Part shown: one piece after another, positions 9,077 to 18,080 of the stretch | Numbering within the stretch: position 1 is the stretch's first letter | Layout: each line of letters opens with the position of its first letter | Source of the DNA: Candidatus Kerfeldbacteria bacterium | Lineage (GTDB): Bacteria > Patescibacteriota > Patescibacteriia > JACPL01 | DNA length: 33,597 nucleotides | Assembly (NCBI GenBank): GCA_016182525.1 | Contig: JACPGL010000001.1 | Span: 1-33,597, forward strand | Reading direction: 5' to 3' | Position numbers and translations under genes: made by a program | The notes under the pieces: model-generated | What the model saw: the letters and a program-made list of their open reading frames with translations, nothing else | Databases searched by the model: none | Told to the model about the DNA's origin: nothing

Positions 9077-9505
9077 TCAAGCCTTGCGCGCGCACGTTTT
9101 GCAAATTCCGTAGAATTCCAAGGCATGCGTGGTGATGGTCGCAAACTCCTTGCTTTTGCGCAACAGATCCGTCTTGAACGCTTCATCCCCATGCCCGTCT
9201 ACATCCTCCACCTTGCCGCATGACGTGCAAATGATATGGTGGTGATCGTCCTCATCGGTGAGTTCGTAATGGGCATGCTCGTGTTGCAAGTCCACACGGC
9301 GCAAGACTCCTGCGGCGATAAACGCTTCGACAATCCGATAGACGGTTGCTTGGTTGACGGAACCGCGTTTCGTTTTTTCAAGTACGCCATGAATCGAGAG
9401 CGGTTTGTGCGTGGCGAGAAAAATTTCAAGCACAAGACGCCGCGTGTCCGTCACCTTGAATCCCGCATTTTTCAAAAGTGATTCTGGTGTCGTCGTGCGT
9501 TTCAT
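9077..9505 (-). CDS. Fur-family transcriptional regulator
   Basis: MKRTTTPESLLKNAGFKVTDTRRLVLEIF, NQATVYRIVEAF, HHHIICTSCGKVEDV and CKTC; start moved to internal ATG. Confidence 0.9.
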   Translation of the reverse strand: MKRTTTPESLLKNAGFKVTDTRRLVLEIFLATHKPLSIHGVLEKTKRGSVNQATVYRIVEAFIAAGVLRRVDLQHEHAHYELTDEDDHHHIICTSCGKVEDVDGHGDEAFKTDLLRKSKEFATITTHALEFYGICKTCARKA

Positions 9506-9903
9506 GTATACACTCGGATAAGTTGCGTGAGGATGGTAAAGAATGCGAATACCAAAAAGACATATCCAAGATGGACTTGCACAGTGCGAGCATGGAGGCG
9601 AGTGATCATGGCATAGCGAATAAATGGTAGGGCGAAGAGCAGCCATGTGGTGAATCCAAAAACATACGGCCGCCAAATCCCCGTTTTCGTAAAGAGGTAA
9701 TCAAATCCAAGTCCGAAGATGTACAAGAGAAGGAACGCCCTGAATTCCGGATGAAAGAGAATGGCCGCTTTTCCTCTGCGGCGTTCCGACGGGCGTTTGG
9801 CGATTTCGCGTTCTCCAAACGCCGGGAACCAGATTTTGCCGAGAAGATAGGATGCAATCGCTCCATACAGAGCGTGAACGGCGATATAGTTCAAAAAATC
9901 CAT
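9502..9903 (-). CDS. Small integral membrane protein
   Basis: Multiple hydrophobic helices; ends overlapping the fur start. Confidence 0.6.
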   Translation of the reverse strand: MDFLNYIAVHALYGAIASYLLGKIWFPAFGEREIAKRPSERRRGKAAILFHPEFRAFLLLYIFGLGFDYLFTKTGIWRPYVFGFTTWLLFALPFIRYAMITRLHARTVQVHLGYVFLVFAFFTILTQLIRVYT

Positions 9904-9930
9904 GAGAGGTGCATAAACAATAAGGTATCC

Positions 9931-10653
9931 TTATTGTACCGGATTTTTGGAATCATTGCCACCGAATCGACGATTGCGGCGCGCAAATTCTTTGAGCGCT
10001 TCATCAAGATCGTGTTCGCTGAACGCCGGCCACATGCGCTTCGGGAAAAGATATTCAGCGTACGTTGCTTGCCAAAGCAAAAATCCAGACGTGCGCAATT
10101 CGCCGGATGTGCGCACCACAAAATCCACATCAGGCAAGTCAGGCGAATAGATGTATTTTTGCAAAAGATCTTTCGTCACCATGCGAACTTGCGGCCGAAT
10201 CTCAAGAATTTTTTTCACCATGTCGACCATTTCTTCTTGTCCACCGTAGTTAAAGACAAGATTCAGAATCCCGCGCGCGTTGTTGGCCGTTCGTGCGAGA
10301 GCGTGTTCGAACAGCTCTTTGATATCGCGGTCAACGTTGTCGAGCCGACCGGTCACTCGGAGCTGAATGCCTTTTTTCATAAGCTCGTCAACCTCCTTCA
10401 TCAAAAGCCGCCGCACCATATTCATGAGATAGCGCACTTCGGTTTTCGAGCGCTTCCAGTTCTCCGTAGAAAAAATCCAAAACGACGCCACCGGGATCTC
10501 GCGCGCAAAAACCCAATCCGCCACATCTTTCATGCGCTCATATCCCCGTTTATGGCCTTGAAAAGTCGTCAAACCGCGTTCACGCGCCCAGCGGCGATTG
10601 CCGTCAACGATAAAGCCAATATGGTGGGGAAGAGTTGGTTTCATCGGGCTCAT
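9931..10653 (-). CDS. uppS: Isoprenyl (undecaprenyl diphosphate) synthase
   Basis: HHIGFIVDGNRRWARERGL, FSTENWKRS, LPDVDFVVRTSGELRTSGFLLWQATYAEYLF. Confidence 0.95.
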   Translation of the reverse strand: MSPMKPTLPHHIGFIVDGNRRWARERGLTTFQGHKRGYERMKDVADWVFAREIPVASFWIFSTENWKRSKTEVRYLMNMVRRLLMKEVDELMKKGIQLRVTGRLDNVDRDIKELFEHALARTANNARGILNLVFNYGGQEEMVDMVKKILEIRPQVRMVTKDLLQKYIYSPDLPDVDFVVRTSGELRTSGFLLWQATYAEYLFPKRMWPAFSEHDLDEALKEFARRNRRFGGNDSKNPVQ

Positions 10654-10689
10654 CATACTATGCTTCGTGACCCCTGTCCACATTTTTGG

Positions 10690-10695
10690 TATAAT
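10690..10695 (+). promoter_or_regulatory. Extended -10 TTTTTGGTATAAT 6 nt before ATG 10702
   Basis: atttttggTATAATtctcgcATG. Confidence 0.6.
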
Positions 10696-10701
10696 TCTCG
10701 C

Positions 10702-11967
10702 ATGGCAAAAAAATCATTCATCCCCCCAAGCGTCTTTCTCGTCATTCTTGGAATTGTCGTCCTGACGTCTTTTGCCGTTCGTTTGTTACTGCCTGATGAG
10801 GAGGCGTCGCTTTCGCTACCCAAAGCCGAAGACTATCAGGCGCTTTTGAACAATCTCAACGCCGCTGATATTTTTGGCAATGTGAATGTGAACAGCGCTG
10901 TGCAAGAATCAGAATCGGTTCTTCTTTCAGTTTCGGTTGCTGATCGGCCGCTGTATTTTGTTTCGGAGACTGAGGATGCGGGAATCGATAATTTTGAAAC
11001 AACGCTTGCGTCGAAGGATACGATATGGGGAACCATGGCAGATAACACTGTATTTGCAACTCCCTATGCTTTTGGATTGAACGGCGTCATCTATCCGAAA
11101 TCTCTTACGGATGAGAATGGCACCGTTATTGCAAGTGCGCTTCAAGAATTTGACGTGCGTTCCAAAACCACGCGGGAGCTGACGCGAATTGACCACGCGA
11201 CGTATACAGAAGAAGGCTATGCTGATCGTATAGACGCGGTGAGTTACGATGCTGAGTCAAAATCCGTTGCTTTCCTTGTGAATCGCGCTGTTGGGAGCGA
11301 CAAAGCTCACCCGATTATAGATCAGACGGCGCAAGAAGTGTATCTCTATCTCTCAAGGAGTGATGGCCGCGAGCCGTCGACTGTTGAACAAATCGATGTG
11401 GCTGATCAGGTCGGAACAGGATGGATCGAAGGAATTGAGTATACACTTGGAACGGTGTTTCTGTTGGTGCGTGATGCGGCCGGGCCTGACCCGTCTGTGA
11501 TGATTCTGTATTCCGGTGGCACATTTTCACGCGTGGTTCTTCCTGAACCCGGTCGACTTGTTCCTTCATCATCCAGTTCGTCCGCTTTTGTGCAGGGAGC
11601 GAATCGTGACGCTCTCTATGAAGTCAAGCCACTGAGCGCAGAGGTGATTGCGCACACGGATCTCACGCCGAATGATCAATGGAAATTCACACCTCTCATG
11701 AGCGATGATGGTACGTCAGTGTATATTGCCAAAGAGAAGAGTGATGGATCAGGTGTTGACGGTATCGAGCGCGTTGTGCTCGCCGATCGAACGCGCGAAG
11801 ATGTTGTGAGTGGCGCGTATCTCCCGCGCGCTGTTCTTGCAAGGGATCATCTCTTGATCGAAAATGCCGGAAGTGAGTCTGGGCGGTTTTCGGTGTATGA
11901 TCTTGAAGATGACATTCGTACGCCAGTGAATGAGTTGGGAACAATACGATTTTTTGGCCCACGATGA
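10702..11967 (+). CDS. Membrane-anchored extracytoplasmic hypothetical protein
   Basis: N-terminal TM helix SVFLVILGIVVLTSFAVRLLL; the longer 9751 ORF start is antisense to uppS. Confidence 0.7.
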   Translation: MAKKSFIPPSVFLVILGIVVLTSFAVRLLLPDEEASLSLPKAEDYQALLNNLNAADIFGNVNVNSAVQESESVLLSVSVADRPLYFVSETEDAGIDNFETTLASKDTIWGTMADNTVFATPYAFGLNGVIYPKSLTDENGTVIASALQEFDVRSKTTRELTRIDHATYTEEGYADRIDAVSYDAESKSVAFLVNRAVGSDKAHPIIDQTAQEVYLYLSRSDGREPSTVEQIDVADQVGTGWIEGIEYTLGTVFLLVRDAAGPDPSVMILYSGGTFSRVVLPEPGRLVPSSSSSSAFVQGANRDALYEVKPLSAEVIAHTDLTPNDQWKFTPLMSDDGTSVYIAKEKSDGSGVDGIERVVLADRTREDVVSGAYLPRAVLARDHLLIENAGSESGRFSVYDLEDDIRTPVNELGTIRFFGPR

Positions 11968-12563
11968 ATACAACAGGAAAACTGATCATTGTGCTTTTCG
12001 GGTCGGTGCTTTTGGCCACGCCGCTCATTTTGCTTGCAATGCGCGTAAGTGAAGAAAAGGTAACGTCGGAGGAGGTTCTGACGGTGAATAGACTGATAGC
12101 GACAGAAATGAATTCTTCCATCAATTCTTCTATAGAAAACGACTCCTCTGTCGGCTCCAAAACGCCTTCTCTCGCTCCGAGCCAGAACGGGCCTTCTCGC
12201 TCCGAGCCAGAACTTTCGTCGGTTCGAACGTCAAAGATCTTGCCGGTTGGCGCGACGTCGGCCGACATTGTGTTTGCCTTTGAGGACGCGGATCAAGATA
12301 TCACGGACATTCTGTTTGAGACTACCGAATTTTTTTACAAGACGGGCAAGACGGATGTGTATAACTCGGATTTTCGCGCGCTCGGTGACATTCCGACACT
12401 TGCCTGTGATGATGGCGAACACGGGGAGTGCACCGTGACCGCAACATTTGTTGGCACACTTGGTTGGCGAGATGTGTTCAGCGGCCGTCTGCAACTCCGA
12501 GATTCGAAAGGCCAAACATCAAAAGCGGTGCCATTCAATATCACCATCGGCACACAAAATTAA
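11964..12563 (+). CDS. Membrane-anchored hypothetical protein
   Basis: TM helix LIIVLFGSVLLATPLILLAM; ATGA overlap with the upstream gene. Confidence 0.65.
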   Translation: MNTTGKLIIVLFGSVLLATPLILLAMRVSEEKVTSEEVLTVNRLIATEMNSSINSSIENDSSVGSKTPSLAPSQNGPSRSEPELSSVRTSKILPVGATSADIVFAFEDADQDITDILFETTEFFYKTGKTDVYNSDFRALGDIPTLACDDGEHGECTVTATFVGTLGWRDVFSGRLQLRDSKGQTSKAVPFNITIGTQN

Positions 12564-12580
12564 TTTCGCACGGCGTTCCG

Positions 12581-12620
12581 GTCATTGCGAGCGAGCGACA
12601 GCTCGCGAAGCAATCCCTCT
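12581..12620. repeat. REP-like palindrome, second copy
   Basis: GTCATTGCGAGCGAGCGACAGCTCGCGAAGCAATCCCTCT; cf. 4737. Confidence 0.5.
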
Positions 12621-12631
12621 TAAACAAAAGG

Positions 12632-12675
12632 GAACCCCAGGGTGCACGCGCTGTCGCAAGCACCCTGGGTTGCTC
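12632..12675. terminator. GC-rich hairpin downstream of the minus-strand cassette gene
   Basis: aaccccagggtgc ... gcaccctgggttgc. Confidence 0.55.
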
Positions 12676-12760
12676 TTCCTCGAGATGACGCGAAGCGTCA
12701 GTCCTCGTGGCCGGGTGCCCTGAAGGTAGCCGGTCGAAAGATCTCGCTATAGACGCCGCG

Positions 12761-13288
12761 TCACTCGATGACGAACATGTGGACATGAACGGTCTCTCCC
12801 TCGGTCTCTCCCTGGCTAGGGACACGCGCCCTGACGGTTGCTGGAAGCTCACCGGCCGTATCTGTCGCGATCATGGTCGCTGGGATCAGCAGGCTTGTCT
12901 CCTGGGTGACGAGCACCCATTCGACAAACGACCGAATGTGAAGCGCACCGTATTCCACACGCGCGGGGTACACCCAGCCGGTACTCGCGAGCGGGCGCAT
13001 CACCCATTGAGTGTGTGTTGGCGAAGCCAGGACGACGAGTTTCCCCATGCCCCGCAGCGGGTTGAGCCGCTGGGAAAGTTCCCCGAACAGCAGGATCGGC
13101 GAGTTGGCGAGCAACTCCCCAAGGATGCGATCGCCAAGCACCTCGTCCTCCACAACCTCGGCCGTGATCTCCTCGCCGACGGCTTTTTTGGTGAGCGGGG
13201 GTTCTTCGTACGACTTCGTCGGTGCGCGCGCCGAGCAGGCCGCGCATACCGCTGTCACGAGCGCGATGGCGAGGGTTGATCGCATCAT
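12761..13288 (-). CDS. Secreted/lipoprotein-like hypothetical protein in a GC-rich block
   Basis: MMRSTLAIALVTAVCAACSA signal; leader with 7-bp hairpin and strong SD ctggaggtgaagcgATG. Confidence 0.65.
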   Translation of the reverse strand: MMRSTLAIALVTAVCAACSARAPTKSYEEPPLTKKAVGEEITAEVVEDEVLGDRILGELLANSPILLFGELSQRLNPLRGMGKLVVLASPTHTQWVMRPLASTGWVYPARVEYGALHIRSFVEWVLVTQETSLLIPATMIATDTAGELPATVRARVPSQGETEGETVHVHMFVIE

Positions 13289-13382
13289 CGCTTCACCTCC
13301 AGTTTGCCGAGAGCGAATTCTCCCGGGCGATTGCTTTTAGGGTGCAGGATTTTTCAGCTCTTGTCAAACGCTTTTTCCGAGT

Positions 13383-13412
13383 TTGACGAAACAAGCGGTT
13401 TTCGGGTAGAGT
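13383..13412 (+). promoter_or_regulatory. Promoter-like TTGACG-18 nt-TAGAGT
   Basis: ttgacgaaacaagcggttttcgggtagagt upstream of ATG 13466; leader contains ctctcgg-gtggt-ccgagag hairpin. Confidence 0.5.
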
Positions 13413-13465
13413 AGGGCCACTCTCTCGGGTGGTCCGAGAGCTGTCTCTTGAAAGGTTGGTTCACA

Positions 13466-15463
13466 ATGGCACGACTGCCATTCACACGGATCGGGATTGC
13501 CGGAGCCGGAGTCATCGGCTCGGGCAACTTGGCCGGACTGGGCGTGCGTCTTGCCGAACTCGGCGTCACTGCCGAGAGCGGCGGCCGCATCGTCCTATAC
13601 GACAAGTTCGATGCTGCGATCATTGCGGCGATGGGCAAGGCCCGGGATTCGATCGACTTCAGGATCACGAAGCGCCGGCTCAAGCCCGAGATTCGCGATG
13701 TGTTCGGCGACATGGTTCGCCAGACGACAACGCTTGCGGATCTCGCCGAGTGCGACTTGGTGCTCGAGTCGCTGCCGGAGGATCGCGATCTCAAGCGTCA
13801 GTTCTACAGCGCGCTTCGCACGCACACCAAGGCGCCCGCGCTCTCAACCACGAGCGCGATTCCGCCGGCACATATCGGCGCGGATGGGCTTGCCCATCCG
13901 TTCACGCCCTGCGACCGGCGGTGGTTCATCGAGTTCGCCGGGCCAGCGGCCGCGCGCCTCTGGTTCCAGCGGATGGGATGGACGTGCTACGACGTGAAAC
14001 CGGAAATCCCGGGCTTCGCAATCGACCCGCTCCTCTCGGCGCTCGTGGTCGAGGCGGTGTGTATGGTCGAAGAAGGTCTCGGCACCGTCGCCGAAGTGAA
14101 CGACTGGTTCGACCAGCTCTTCGGCGGCTCGGGTCCGTTCAATGTCATGGACATCACGAAGGGCAACCCGCTCGTCGTGAGTGTGCTCACCAGCATGTAT
14201 CAGCACCTGGAAGCCTGGGAGAATGCCTGGTTTGCGTCGCCGAAGAAGCTCATCGACCAGGGCACCACGCTTTGGCTCGATCCCAAGCGGCCAGCTGCGG
14301 CTCTGCCGTCTCCGGATGTCCTCATGGAGATCGAAGACCGCGTCCTCGCGACATTCGCGTGGGCACAGGAGCGGGTGGATCGGGAGGGCATTCTCCGCGG
14401 CGGTCTCGGAGCCTGGAACGATCTCACCAGGAGAGCGCTCGGGTTCAAGGCCGGTGTGGGAGATATCCTCAACACGCACGAGCCAGGTCGGATCCAGCGC
14501 GCAGCGAGGCGACACAGCGCTGAAGGCATGCACTTCCAACCCTCTCCTCCTGACCATCAGGGTTCGGATCCGTGTTCGTCTGTCGATCCTCGGCGCGCCG
14601 TGCTCACCCCGTTCAGGCACGATGTGTCGGTGCGGGAGGAGGGCGGGGTCGCGATCATCACGATCACGCGGCCCGAGCAGATGAACGCCATCCGGCGTCG
14701 CACGCTTCTCGAGCTCGCGGAGGTGGTGGCAGGTCTGTCACCTAACCTCGCCGGCGCTGTGTTCACCGGGGAAGGAGGGATCTTGGCTGGCGCCGACGTG
14801 GAGCTGTTTGCCAAGATGAAGGCCGAACAGCTGCTCGGGTACATCCTGCTCGGCCAGAGCGTGTTCGCAAGTATCCAGGGTCTGCCGATCCCGACGATCG
14901 CGGCCTATGACGGGTTCGCGCTCGGCGGAGGGGCAGAACTCGGCGCGGCCTGCGACGCGCGCATCATGACCCCGTGGTCTATGTTCGGCCAGCCGGAGGT
15001 GACCCTCGGGCTCATCCCCGGGTTCGGCGGAACAGTCCGCACGTTCGACTGGGTCAGCGCGGAGAAGGGGCGGTTCTTGCTCGAGACAGGCAAGAAGATC
15101 CTCGCCCCCTTGGCGCTCGAGATCGGGTGGGCGACCGTGCTCACTGATGACGACGTGGTGGCCGAGGCCTGCCGCATGCTCCGAGAGCAGCGGGTGCCGA
15201 AGACGTCGCTCGCGCCCGACGTCCTCACGTCCGAGGTCGATGACTCCGAGGCGCCGGTCGCCGCCGAACGACCCGAGCTGGGGCTCTCGAGGGCGATCCT
15301 GGGGATTCTCTCGCGACACCTCGAGGTGATCAACGGAGTAGGGCGGGAGGATGCCCTTCGCCGCGAACCGTTCGCGGTGATGAAGTGCTATCGGACGAAC
15401 GACTTCCAGGAGGGCATCCGTGCCTTCCTGGAGAAGCGCAAGCCCGTGTGGCAACACCGGTAG
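13466..15463 (+). CDS. Bifunctional 3-hydroxyacyl-CoA dehydrogenase (N-term) / enoyl-CoA hydratase (C-term)
   Basis: Rossmann IGIAGAGVIGSGN; C-terminal crotonase motifs GFALGGGAELGAACDARI and FGQPEVTLGLIPGFGGT. Confidence 0.85.
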   Translation: MARLPFTRIGIAGAGVIGSGNLAGLGVRLAELGVTAESGGRIVLYDKFDAAIIAAMGKARDSIDFRITKRRLKPEIRDVFGDMVRQTTTLADLAECDLVLESLPEDRDLKRQFYSALRTHTKAPALSTTSAIPPAHIGADGLAHPFTPCDRRWFIEFAGPAAARLWFQRMGWTCYDVKPEIPGFAIDPLLSALVVEAVCMVEEGLGTVAEVNDWFDQLFGGSGPFNVMDITKGNPLVVSVLTSMYQHLEAWENAWFASPKKLIDQGTTLWLDPKRPAAALPSPDVLMEIEDRVLATFAWAQERVDREGILRGGLGAWNDLTRRALGFKAGVGDILNTHEPGRIQRAARRHSAEGMHFQPSPPDHQGSDPCSSVDPRRAVLTPFRHDVSVREEGGVAIITITRPEQMNAIRRRTLLELAEVVAGLSPNLAGAVFTGEGGILAGADVELFAKMKAEQLLGYILLGQSVFASIQGLPIPTIAAYDGFALGGGAELGAACDARIMTPWSMFGQPEVTLGLIPGFGGTVRTFDWVSAEKGRFLLETGKKILAPLALEIGWATVLTDDDVVAEACRMLREQRVPKTSLAPDVLTSEVDDSEAPVAAERPELGLSRAILGILSRHLEVINGVGREDALRREPFAVMKCYRTNDFQEGIRAFLEKRKPVWQHR

Positions 15464-15486
15464 GAGGACCGGTTGGAGGGAACCGG

Positions 15487-15513
15487 CGTGCCGCATCATG
15501 CGGCACGCCGGGA
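15487..15513 (+). terminator. Perfect hairpin after the HAD-ECH gene
   Basis: cggcgtgccgcatcatgcggcacgccg. Confidence 0.65.
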
Positions 15514-15584
15514 TCCTATTTCTCGCGTTTCCGAGAACGCAAGAATATGGTATCATTGCATTGTTGAACTGTTTTCTTTTTTCT

Positions 15585-16511
15585 ATGTTTGATCTCATTA
15601 TCGTTGGAGGGTCGGCAGCAGGAGCATCGGCGGCGGTGTATGCTGCGCGCGCGCTCATGAATTTTAAAGTTGTCGCCACAGACTTGGGCGGGGAAGTGGC
15701 TCTTTCTGGGGAAATTGGCAACTATCCGGGTTTTAACGAAACAAACGGCATTGAACTTTCGCAAAAATTTGCCGATCAGATGAAGTTTAACAAAGTCGAT
15801 ATTGACGAAGGAGTCACCGTGTATGCAATCACCAGAGAGGGGAATGCTTTTCGTATTGTTGGCAAAGATTATTCTGAAAACGAAAAGGTGTACCAAGCCA
15901 AAGCTGTACTCTTAACAACCGGCGTGCATCCACGCCACTTGAAAGTTCCGGGCGAAAAAGAGTTGTATCAAAAAGGAGTGTCGTATTGCACAACGTGCGA
16001 TGGGCCACTCTTTCGCGGGCGCGTCGTTGCCACAATAGGCGGCGGCAATTCGGCATTGGAATCCATACTCATGATGTCGAATCTTGCCAAGAAAGTGTAC
16101 GCGATCAATATTGATGCAGAATTTCACGGCGAACGCGTATACATAGAGAAATTGAAAACGCTGAAAAACGTGGAAGTGATTTCGAGCGCCGAAACAACGC
16201 GCATCCTCGGCGAGGGCAAAGTGACAGGAGTAGAATACAAAGAGAAGGGGAGCGGCGAGAAAAAAAAGATTGAAACCGATGGCGTGTTTGTGCATATCGG
16301 CATGATTCCAAACTCGACCATAGTGAAGGATCTTGGCATCTGCGATGAACTTGGATTTGTTGAAGTGGACAAACTCATGCAAACCAAAATCCCCGGATTG
16401 TTTGCCGCAGGCGATGTTGCGAACATTCCCTATCAACAGATTTCGATTGCGGCTGGCCAAGGAGTGACGGCATTTCTTACAGCTCAGAATTATTTGAATC
16501 AGAGGCAATAG
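15585..16511 (+). CDS. trxB: Thioredoxin reductase-type FAD/NAD(P) oxidoreductase
   Basis: LIIVGGSAAGASAAVYAAR, redox CTTC in VSYCTTCDGPLFRG, IGGGNSALES, GLFAAGDVAN. Confidence 0.88.
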   Translation: MFDLIIVGGSAAGASAAVYAARALMNFKVVATDLGGEVALSGEIGNYPGFNETNGIELSQKFADQMKFNKVDIDEGVTVYAITREGNAFRIVGKDYSENEKVYQAKAVLLTTGVHPRHLKVPGEKELYQKGVSYCTTCDGPLFRGRVVATIGGGNSALESILMMSNLAKKVYAINIDAEFHGERVYIEKLKTLKNVEVISSAETTRILGEGKVTGVEYKEKGSGEKKKIETDGVFVHIGMIPNSTIVKDLGICDELGFVEVDKLMQTKIPGLFAAGDVANIPYQQISIAAGQGVTAFLTAQNYLNQRQ

Positions 16512-16681
16512 CGACAAGAAGAGGAAAAGATTTCTTTCACGCGTCACCAGAATCGCTCTCCTCCGGCGGGCGAGCGTTCTTCTCCCTCGGCGGTTTCACC
16601 TCGGCCTATCGGCCTCGGACCAAGCTGAAACCGCCTGCGGGACGTGCCGCTTAGAAAGAAATCTTCTCCTCTTACTTGCGA
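16511..16681. repeat. 171-bp element bounded by inverted repeats, with internal hairpins
   Basis: AAGAGGAAAAGATTTCTTTC (left) vs GAAAGAAATCTTCTCCTCTT (right), one mismatch; inner ggcggtttca/tgaaaccgcc. Confidence 0.6.
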
Positions 16682-16694
16682 TGCTCCAAGGATC

Positions 16695-17639
16695 ATGAAA
16701 ACGCATCATTCTCGACAAAAGAAAATTCGGAGTTTCTGCCGAAAACTCCTTCAGTGGTATAGTGATCATAAACGAGATCTCCCGTGGCGAAAGACGGGTG
16801 ATCCGTACAGGATTTTGGTGTCGGAGGTGATGCTGCAGCAGACGCAGGTAGATCGTGTCATCCCGAAGTATCAGGAATTTTTGCGTCGGTTCCCGAGCTT
16901 CACGGCGCTTACAGCCGCATCCCCGCGTGAGGTGATTTTGGCATGGGCTGGGCTTGGGTATAACCGGCGCGCGTTGAACTTGCACGCCGCAGCGCAAGAT
17001 GTGGTGAAACGCTTCGGAGGTAAACTCCCGAGCACGCGAGAGGAGTTGCTCTCGCTCAAAGGCGTCGGCTCGTATACGGTCGGCGCGATTTTAGCATTTG
17101 CGTTTCATAAAGATGAGACTGCGCTGGATACGAACATCCGCCGCGTGATCCATCGCGTGTTTTTTGGGTCAGAATTTCCGGCTTGGAAAAAGAATGACAA
17201 GGAACTCGAATCATTAGCGAAGAAACTCATTCCTCCTGGCCGTGGATATGATTGGAATCATGCACTTATGGATTTTGGCGCGTTGCAGTGCACAGCTCGG
17301 AGGCCACTGTGTGAAACGTGTCCTTTGAAAAAGATCTGCAACGCATATCCCAAGATTCTTGAAGACGTGAAACATGGGCGGGTAAAGACCGCGTACGTTG
17401 AACCTGGGCCTGCTTCATCTCCAAACATTCCGAACCGCATTTTCCGCGGCCGCGTTGTTGAAGCACTTCGCGTTGCCCCTCGTCACACACTCTCTTTCGA
17501 TACTCTCGCTCATCAAATCAAAGAAGATTACACCGAAGACGATGAACCCTGGCTCGCAAACCTCCTCACCACTCTTGAAAAAGAAGGCTTTGTTTGTATA
17601 AAGAAAGCCAAGGAAGATATTCTCGTCTCTCTTGTCTAA
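16695..17639 (+). CDS. mutY: A/G-specific adenine glycosylase
   Basis: HhH LLSLKGVGSYTVGAILAFAF, VSEVMLQQTQV, Fe-S motif C-X6-C-X2-C-X5-C (CTARRPLCETCPLKKIC). Confidence 0.92.
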   Translation: MKTHHSRQKKIRSFCRKLLQWYSDHKRDLPWRKTGDPYRILVSEVMLQQTQVDRVIPKYQEFLRRFPSFTALTAASPREVILAWAGLGYNRRALNLHAAAQDVVKRFGGKLPSTREELLSLKGVGSYTVGAILAFAFHKDETALDTNIRRVIHRVFFGSEFPAWKKNDKELESLAKKLIPPGRGYDWNHALMDFGALQCTARRPLCETCPLKKICNAYPKILEDVKHGRVKTAYVEPGPASSPNIPNRIFRGRVVEALRVAPRHTLSFDTLAHQIKEDYTEDDEPWLANLLTTLEKEGFVCIKKAKEDILVSLV

Positions 17640-17663
17640 ATATGAGCAAAAGAAATTTCTGCG

Positions 17664-17975
17664 CTACATCACCGACTCCTCAATCCATGTGAGGAAATCT
17701 TCGTTCCCATCAATGGGGTTGAGCGCAATGATCGGGCATTCGTCGCTGTGCAATGCTCTCACCTGGTTAATGATTGCTTCTTTGTGTTTCATGAGCGAGA
17801 ACGCGCCAATGTTCCAATACACTTTCTCCACAATCTCTCCCTTCCACCAATAATGGCTCTTGCCGCTGTAGATCATGGTTCCGGCAACGAGTTTTTTTTC
17901 AACAAGAGTTCGGGAGATGCTATTCGCTTCCGCCTCCGATGGTGCGCTGATTCGCACTCTGCAATAGTCGGGCAT
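17664..17975 (-). CDS. cutA: CutA-family divalent-cation-tolerance protein
   Basis: VEKKLVAGTMIYSGKSHYWWKGEIVE and C-terminal NPIDGNEDFLTWIEESV. Confidence 0.82.
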   Translation of the reverse strand: MPDYCRVRISAPSEAEANSISRTLVEKKLVAGTMIYSGKSHYWWKGEIVEKVYWNIGAFSLMKHKEAIINQVRALHSDECPIIALNPIDGNEDFLTWIEESVM

Positions 17976-18080
17976 ATGGATACTCTTAAGGTCAAGATTA
18001 TTCTATGGTATCAAGAATGAAATAAAGATGCAAAGTAAGGAGCTTGACAGTCGCCTGTGAAAAACGTAGGCTTCTTTTGT

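Noticed and set aside
9751-10701. N-terminal 317 codons of the 738-aa plus ORF
   Set aside because: Antisense to uppS and a membrane gene; real start is ATG 10702 with a TATAAT 6 nt upstream.
12707-13279. 190-aa plus ORF antisense to the lipoprotein-like gene
   Set aside because: Minus-frame protein has a signal peptide, SD and leader; the plus frame has no recognisable features.
13429-15721. Long shadow ORFs over the HAD-ECH gene (13429-14523 +, 13844-14620 -, 14738-15721 -)
   Set aside because: Low-complexity Arg/Ser/Pro-rich translations typical of alternative frames in GC-rich DNA; the HAD-ECH frame has clear domain motifs.
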